Assembly: GCF_000226955.1 (NCBI RefSeq)
Contig: NZ_AGFU01000005.1
Location: 82,158 to 146,157 of the forward strand
Direction of reading: 5' to 3'
Source: Sphingomonas elodea ATCC 31461
GTDB taxonomy: Bacteria; Pseudomonadota; Alphaproteobacteria; Sphingomonadales; Sphingomonadaceae
DNA length: 64,000 nucleotides
Shown: piece after piece, positions 60,086 to 64,000 of the stretch
How the letters are laid out: each line of letters begins with the position of its first letter
How positions within the stretch are numbered: position 1 is the first letter of the stretch
The notes under the pieces: generated by a model
Told to the model about the DNA's origin: nothing
Databases searched by the model: none
What the model saw: the letters and a program-made list of their open reading frames with translations, nothing else
Position numbers and translations under genes: made by a program

Positions 60086-60652
60086 TCAGCGCTTCAGGCT
60101 GTCGTCAAACGCGCCGTCGATCAGGATGAAGGCAATACGACAATTGTGATCGGAGCGGTTCGCCCAGCCATGATTGGTGCCGCGCTGGATGACGATGTCG
60201 CCGGCGCGCACCGTCGTCTCGCCTTCGTCCATGATCAGCACCAGCTCGCCTTCGAGGACGATGCCGTAATCGATCGTCTCGGTGCGGTGCATCAGCGCGT
60301 GGCGCGCGCCCTCGCCATGGGCCGAAGCGTCACCGGCGCCGATCTCGGCGAAATGCGCGCGCGCCTCCTCAGGCGTCATGTTGCGGATGCCGTCGCCCTC
60401 GGGCGGGATATCCAGCACGCGGATGCGGGTGCCGTTCTTCGGCGGTGCGAGGACGATGCCCTGCTCGGCCGGTTCCCCCGAGGCCGCATCGATCGGCGCG
60501 GGGGTGGCACGGGTGTTCCACACCTCGTGGAACAGCGGACCGATGTCGCCGCCGATCCGCTGGACGCGGGGCACAACGCCGTCTTCCTGGATGATCGCGC
60601 GGCCCTCGGCATCATGGCCGGTGACGATACGGCGAACGGGCGTGAAGCTCAT
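60086..60652 (-). CDS. Cupin-domain protein
   Basis: A 188-residue single-cupin protein. The metal-binding motif begins LMHRTETIDYGIVLEGELVL and the second motif is GDIVIQRGTNHGWANRSDHN. The N-terminal third is a variable substrate-binding region (HDAEGRAIIQEDG). Small cupins of this type accompany aromatic-degradation genes and may be isomerases, decarboxylases or binding proteins. Two bases separate its stop region from the SDR gene start. Confidence 0.85.
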   Translation of the reverse strand: MSFTPVRRIVTGHDAEGRAIIQEDGVVPRVQRIGGDIGPLFHEVWNTRATPAPIDAASGEPAEQGIVLAPPKNGTRIRVLDIPPEGDGIRNMTPEEARAHFAEIGAGDASAHGEGARHALMHRTETIDYGIVLEGELVLIMDEGETTVRAGDIVIQRGTNHGWANRSDHNCRIAFILIDGAFDDSLKR

Positions 60653-60679
60653 CTGTCAGATTCCTTGAAGCTGCCGCGG

Positions 60680-61150
60680 TCAGCCGAGAAGCAGCCGCCG
60701 CAGCATGGTGTGGGAAAGAAAGGCACCAAGAACGGCACCGAACACGATCTTGAGGGAGAGCGCGAGCCCCCAGCCAAGCGTCGCCGCGCCGGTCGCCAGC
60801 AGGGCAGCGCCGGCGATCGCGCCCGCCCCGGCACCCGCCGCAGCCCAGGCCAGGCAATGCCCCAGGCCTGCGATCCAACCGGGCTGGACCACCGGCAGCG
60901 GCCCCACCGCGACGCGGCCGGCGGCCAACGCCCGCCGTGCGATCACCAGCGAGACAAGACACGTCATGAACGCGCTCGCGCCACCCTGTACCACGAAGTC
61001 AAAGGCGAACTGGCCGAACCCGGCCAGCCGCACCGGCCCGGAAACTCCGAAGAGGCCGAGAAAGAACAGGATGCCGAGAACCGCGTTGATTCCCGCGCCG
61101 ACCACGCTCTCCCGCGCCACGAAGGCTTGGATGCCGGGTGCGCCGGTCAT
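60680..61150 (-). CDS. Small four-helix membrane protein
   Basis: A 156-residue hydrophobic protein with about four membrane segments (INAVLGILFFLGLFGV; FDFVVQGGASAFMTCLVSLV; GLGHCLAWAAAGAGAGAIAG; ALSLKIVFGAVLGAFL). I do not recognise the family. Its ATG overlaps the stop of the dioxygenase-hydrolase gene (ATGA), so it is translationally coupled to the aromatic operon; a role in uptake or sensing of the substrate is a guess. Confidence 0.75.
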   Translation of the reverse strand: MTGAPGIQAFVARESVVGAGINAVLGILFFLGLFGVSGPVRLAGFGQFAFDFVVQGGASAFMTCLVSLVIARRALAAGRVAVGPLPVVQPGWIAGLGHCLAWAAAGAGAGAIAGAALLATGAATLGWGLALSLKIVFGAVLGAFLSHTMLRRLLLG

Positions 61151-62919
61151 GCGGTATGGCCGCCCAGCGTCTCGGCGAACCAGTCGGCGATATAGTCGCG
61201 GCCATAGGCCATGTTGTCGGCGCCGACATGCTCGACCCCGCCTTCGCGCGCGGTGAAGATCTTCAACTCGCGCTTGGGGCTGTTGACCAGCTGGTCGTAG
61301 CAGTCATGCGCGTACTGGACGCTGATCTGGCGGTCGTTGGCGCCGTGGGTGACGAGAAAGGGCACCTTCACGCCGTCCATATGGCCGTTGAGGTTCATGG
61401 CCTCGGCGCGCGCGAAGAAGTCGTCCATGTCGCGCGCGCCGAACGCCCACATCACATGCGCCCAGTAATGCGGCACCGGATTCTCGCCCTCGCGCTTGAG
61501 CCGCTTCTGCTGCACCTCTGCCCAATTGTGGTTGGCGCCCCAGCAGGCGCCCGAGGCGAAGCGCGGCTCATAGGCGACCGCGCGGGGGGCGAAATGGCCG
61601 CCCAGCGAAATGCCGGTCATGCCGATGCGCTTGGGGTCGACGTCCGGCTGCTGCTCCAGCCAGTCGACGGCCTTCGCGGCCCAATGCTCCGAATGCGGAT
61701 CGACCGGCAGGTTCTGCAGCCGCAGCGCCTCGCCCGATCCGGGCTGGTCGACGCAGAGGGAGGAGACGCCGCGCCGGGCCAGCGCCTCGGGCAGGCGTGA
61801 CCAGTAGAGCAGTTCCTTGCAGCTATGGAGGCCGTTGCAATAGACCACGACGGGCTTTGGCCCCTCGCCCGGCGCGCGCGTGTAGAGCGCCGGCATGGTG
61901 CCTTCGCCGAGCGGAATCTCGACGCGCTCGCGGTTGATCTTGCCGAGCGCCGTCGCCTTGTCGAAGGCGCCCCGCGCCTTGGCATAGGTTTCCTTGCGGC
62001 CAGGATGGCCATGGCCCTGCATCCGCTCGGCGGTGAAGAGGCCGGGATTCGGCCCCGGGTGCGGCAGCGTCTGCGGGCCGCCGGTGCCGATGGCCCACTG
62101 GTCCATCACCAGCGGTGCCGGCACATGGACCTTGTGCTGGTGCGTCTCGAAATCGACCTCTTCCAGCTCGGACGTGTACTCCGCGACGAAGCCGTTGGGC
62201 GTGACGAAATAGCTGAAGGTGTTGTTGCCCGCGGTGTGGCGGCCCGGACCCCAGCCGATGCCGGTACCGTGCTGCTTCAAACGGTGGGCGCCGCGCATCA
62301 TGTCGTCCACGCTCGGCATGTCATAGGCAACATGGTTGAGGCAGGGCGGCCCGGGCAGCAGCGCGATGCGGTGGTGCGCCGAGTTGCAGCGCAGGAAGCA
62401 CATGAAGTCGCCCAGCCAGTCGGACACCTTGAAGCCGAGCACGTCGGTGAAGAACTGCACCGCCGCCTGGTGGTCCGGCGAGTGCAGCACGATATGGCTG
62501 ATCTTGAGCAGCACGCCCTCCCAGTGCGCGAGCGCGCGGCTGGTGCCGCGGGCAACGTCGCTGGGGACTTCGAACAGCAGCCCGTCGGGCGAGAAGAAGC
62601 GGAAGCCATAGCCGCCGCCCGGGCTGGTCAGCTCGGCCGGCGCGCCGACGATGCGGCAGCCGGCTTCGCCCACTTTGGCGTGGAGCGCATCGACATCGGC
62701 GCGGCTGTCCGCGGCCAGCGCGATCACGTCGACGCGGTTCTCGTCCGCCGCGCGCAGGCCGACGACGTGATGCTCGTCATGCCCCTGGGTCTTGAACCAG
62801 GCCATGCCGTCGTCGCTCGGCACCGGCTCCAGGCCCCATTGCTCGGTATAGAAGGCGCGCTCGGCGTCCAGATCCTGCACGCCATAGCCGACATAGCGGA
62901 TTTCAGTGACACGGCTCAT
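61147..62919 (-). CDS. Extradiol ring-cleavage dioxygenase fused to an alpha/beta hydrolase
   Basis: A 590-residue single open frame with two complete enzyme domains. Residues 1-300 are a two-module type I (VOC) extradiol dioxygenase; the catalytic module keeps the 2-His-1-Glu facial triad: His142 (KISHIVLHS), His196 (CLNHVAYDM) and Glu247 (NGFVAEYTSE). Residues about 308-590 are an alpha/beta hydrolase with nucleophile Ser438 in GISLGG, Asp529 in HGANDRQI and His564 in GVEHVGAD. It resembles the PF06500-like hydrolases such as 2,6-dihydroxypseudooxynicotine hydrolase. No stop or frame break separates them; the linker is Gly/His/Pro rich. ATG 300 inside the linker could give a separate hydrolase chain. 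I infer ring opening followed by C-C cleavage. ATG 62919 follows the monooxygenase by ten bases. Confidence 0.88.
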   Translation of the reverse strand: MSRVTEIRYVGYGVQDLDAERAFYTEQWGLEPVPSDDGMAWFKTQGHDEHHVVGLRAADENRVDVIALAADSRADVDALHAKVGEAGCRIVGAPAELTSPGGGYGFRFFSPDGLLFEVPSDVARGTSRALAHWEGVLLKISHIVLHSPDHQAAVQFFTDVLGFKVSDWLGDFMCFLRCNSAHHRIALLPGPPCLNHVAYDMPSVDDMMRGAHRLKQHGTGIGWGPGRHTAGNNTFSYFVTPNGFVAEYTSELEEVDFETHQHKVHVPAPLVMDQWAIGTGGPQTLPHPGPNPGLFTAERMQGHGHPGRKETYAKARGAFDKATALGKINRERVEIPLGEGTMPALYTRAPGEGPKPVVVYCNGLHSCKELLYWSRLPEALARRGVSSLCVDQPGSGEALRLQNLPVDPHSEHWAAKAVDWLEQQPDVDPKRIGMTGISLGGHFAPRAVAYEPRFASGACWGANHNWAEVQQKRLKREGENPVPHYWAHVMWAFGARDMDDFFARAEAMNLNGHMDGVKVPFLVTHGANDRQISVQYAHDCYDQLVNSPKRELKIFTAREGGVEHVGADNMAYGRDYIADWFAETLGGHTA

Positions 62920-62929
62920 GTGAGTATCC

Positions 62930-64000
62930 TCAGATCGGCTGGCCGGTGACGCCGAACATCTCGGCCGTCGCCTTGTGGTTATCGATGGCCGGGCCCTTGC
63001 CGAGCTGGCCCATGCAGATGGCGAGGCTGGCGTTGACGATATAGGCGCAGCGTTCGTAGCGGCGGGCGCGATAGGCAGTGAAGGCGGCTTCCACGCTGTC
63101 GGCCTTGGCCAGCTCGTCGGCGAGGACGAGGCTGTCCTCGATCGCCATGCCGGCGCCCTGCCCCAGATGCGGCGTGGTGGCGTGGAGCGCGTCGCCCAGC
63201 AGGCCGATGCGGCCCTTGTGCCAGGGACCGGTGACCAGCATGGCTTCGAGCGGCCGATAGACCACGCCGTCATCATCGGTGATCTGCTCGGCGAGCGCGC
63301 GGACCGCCGGCGCGCACTCGGCCAGCTTGGCGCGCATGGTCGCGGCCAGGCCCTCGCGCGGATACCAGGGGTTGCCCGGCTCCGGCGTGGTGACGAACAT
63401 GTACATCAGGTCTTCGCTGATCGGCACAAGGCCGAGCCCGGTGCGGCCGTTATAGACCTGGAGCGCGTCCATGCCGGCGGGGCGCGGGAAATTGTACCGC
63501 CACACCGCCTGGCCGGTATAGTCGGGCTTCTCGGCCTCGGGCAGAATCGCGGCGCGCGTCTGCGAATAAACGCCGTCCGCGCCGATCACCATGTCGTAGA
63601 TGCCGCTCGTGCCGTCCGAGAAGGTCACCGCGACCCGCTCGCCGTCATCGACCATCGTCTCGACGGTGATGCCCAGCCGGACGTCCGCGCCATCGGCGAG
63701 CACGCGGTCCCCCAGCACCTTGTGCAGCGCGGGGCGGCCGATGCCGACATTGGCCGGATAGCCTTCGGCCAGCTTGGGGGCGGGCACGCGGGCAACCTTG
63801 GTGCCGTCCGGCGCGAAGATCTCGACCGCGTCGAAGCCGACGCCGGCGGCGATATATTTGTCCAGCACGCCGAGCTGCGCCACCGCGCGTACGACATTGG
63901 CCTGCTGGATGATGCCGACGCCATAGACCGACCAGGTTGGATCACGCTCGACCACCGTCAGCCGGTGCCCCTGCGGGGCCAGCGCGATGGCGGCGGGAAG
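62930..64000 (-). CDS. FAD-dependent aromatic monooxygenase (N-terminus outside the window)
   Basis: The C-terminal 356 residues of a class A flavin monooxygenase. The first GxGxxG motif lies beyond the window end, but the chain enters at LPAAIALAPQGHRLTVVERD, just after it. The DG motif is MVIGADGVYSQTRAAI and the GD motif GRIGLLGDALHATTPHLGQG, followed by MAIEDSLVLADEL. The family hydroxylates phenolic or heteroaromatic rings to make catechol-type substrates. As first gene before the dioxygenase-hydrolase fusion it probably prepares the ring for extradiol cleavage. Confidence 0.9.
   Translation of the reverse strand, partial: LPAAIALAPQGHRLTVVERDPTWSVYGVGIIQQANVVRAVAQLGVLDKYIAAGVGFDAVEIFAPDGTKVARVPAPKLAEGYPANVGIGRPALHKVLGDRVLADGADVRLGITVETMVDDGERVAVTFSDGTSGIYDMVIGADGVYSQTRAAILPEAEKPDYTGQAVWRYNFPRPAGMDALQVYNGRTGLGLVPISEDLMYMFVTTPEPGNPWYPREGLAATMRAKLAECAPAVRALAEQITDDDGVVYRPLEAMLVTGPWHKGRIGLLGDALHATTPHLGQGAGMAIEDSLVLADELAKADSVEAAFTAYRARRYERCAYIVNASLAICMGQLGKGPAIDNHKATAEMFGVTGQPI

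Overview
The window reads as chromosomal DNA of a GC-rich alphaproteobacterium, most likely Sphingomonas or a close sphingomonad. The evidence is the TonB-receptor-rich gene content, the lon/hupB and clpP-clpX neighbourhoods, the LigR-type protocatechuate 4,5-cleavage genes first described in Sphingobium, and the codon usage. I see no phage, IS element, CRISPR array or rRNA.

Left part (1-27.5 kb) is mostly housekeeping. It holds the end of kup, an Lrp/AsnC regulator divergent from alanine dehydrogenase, a seven-gene cytochrome c maturation operon (ccmCDEFGHI, almost every junction a 4-base overlap), a manganese-type yybP-ykoY riboswitch in front of an UPF0016/GDT1 exporter, a Leu/Phe-type dehydrogenase, tRNA-His, a degenerate GspE-like ATPase, and a lipoprotein/TonB-receptor pair with a Pho-box-like site upstream. 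A DMT permease, tRNA-Val, hupB, lon (with a heat-shock-like promoter), an M1 peptidase, clpX and clpP follow.

Middle part (27.5-36.7 kb) contains a sugar-related cluster in decay: a GH1-like/RmlD fusion and a glycosyltransferase/UDP-galactopyranose mutase fusion both carry out-of-frame internal deletions, while the GH5-like hydrolase between them is intact. A radical SAM gene at 3.4-4.5 kb is damaged in the same way, and a fragment of an outer-membrane transporter lies near 35.2 kb. Pirin/LysR and a three-gene OsmC operon are also here.

From 37 to 46.5 kb lies a glycan-use locus (GPH-type permease, GH3, LacI regulator with a perfect 16-bp palindrome, SusC-like TonB receptor, GH144 lipoprotein) that I infer to target beta-1,2-glucans.

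The right part (47-64 kb) is aromatic catabolism. pobA with a divergent AraC regulator makes protocatechuate from 4-hydroxybenzoate. Two divergent operons (DUF1932 gene-ligJ-ligA-ligB-ligC, and ligK-ligU-ligI) then take protocatechuate through the 4,5-cleavage pathway to pyruvate and oxaloacetate. A LysR regulator with two HTH domains sits between them, and both operons have a matching 16-bp candidate operator. The last 6 kb is a separate, unassigned aromatic operon: an FAD monooxygenase (cut by the window end), a single polypeptide joining a complete extradiol dioxygenase to an alpha/beta hydrolase with a full catalytic triad, a small membrane protein, a cupin, an extended SDR and a FAH-family hydrolase. 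This fusion and its operon are the most novel-looking item in the window.
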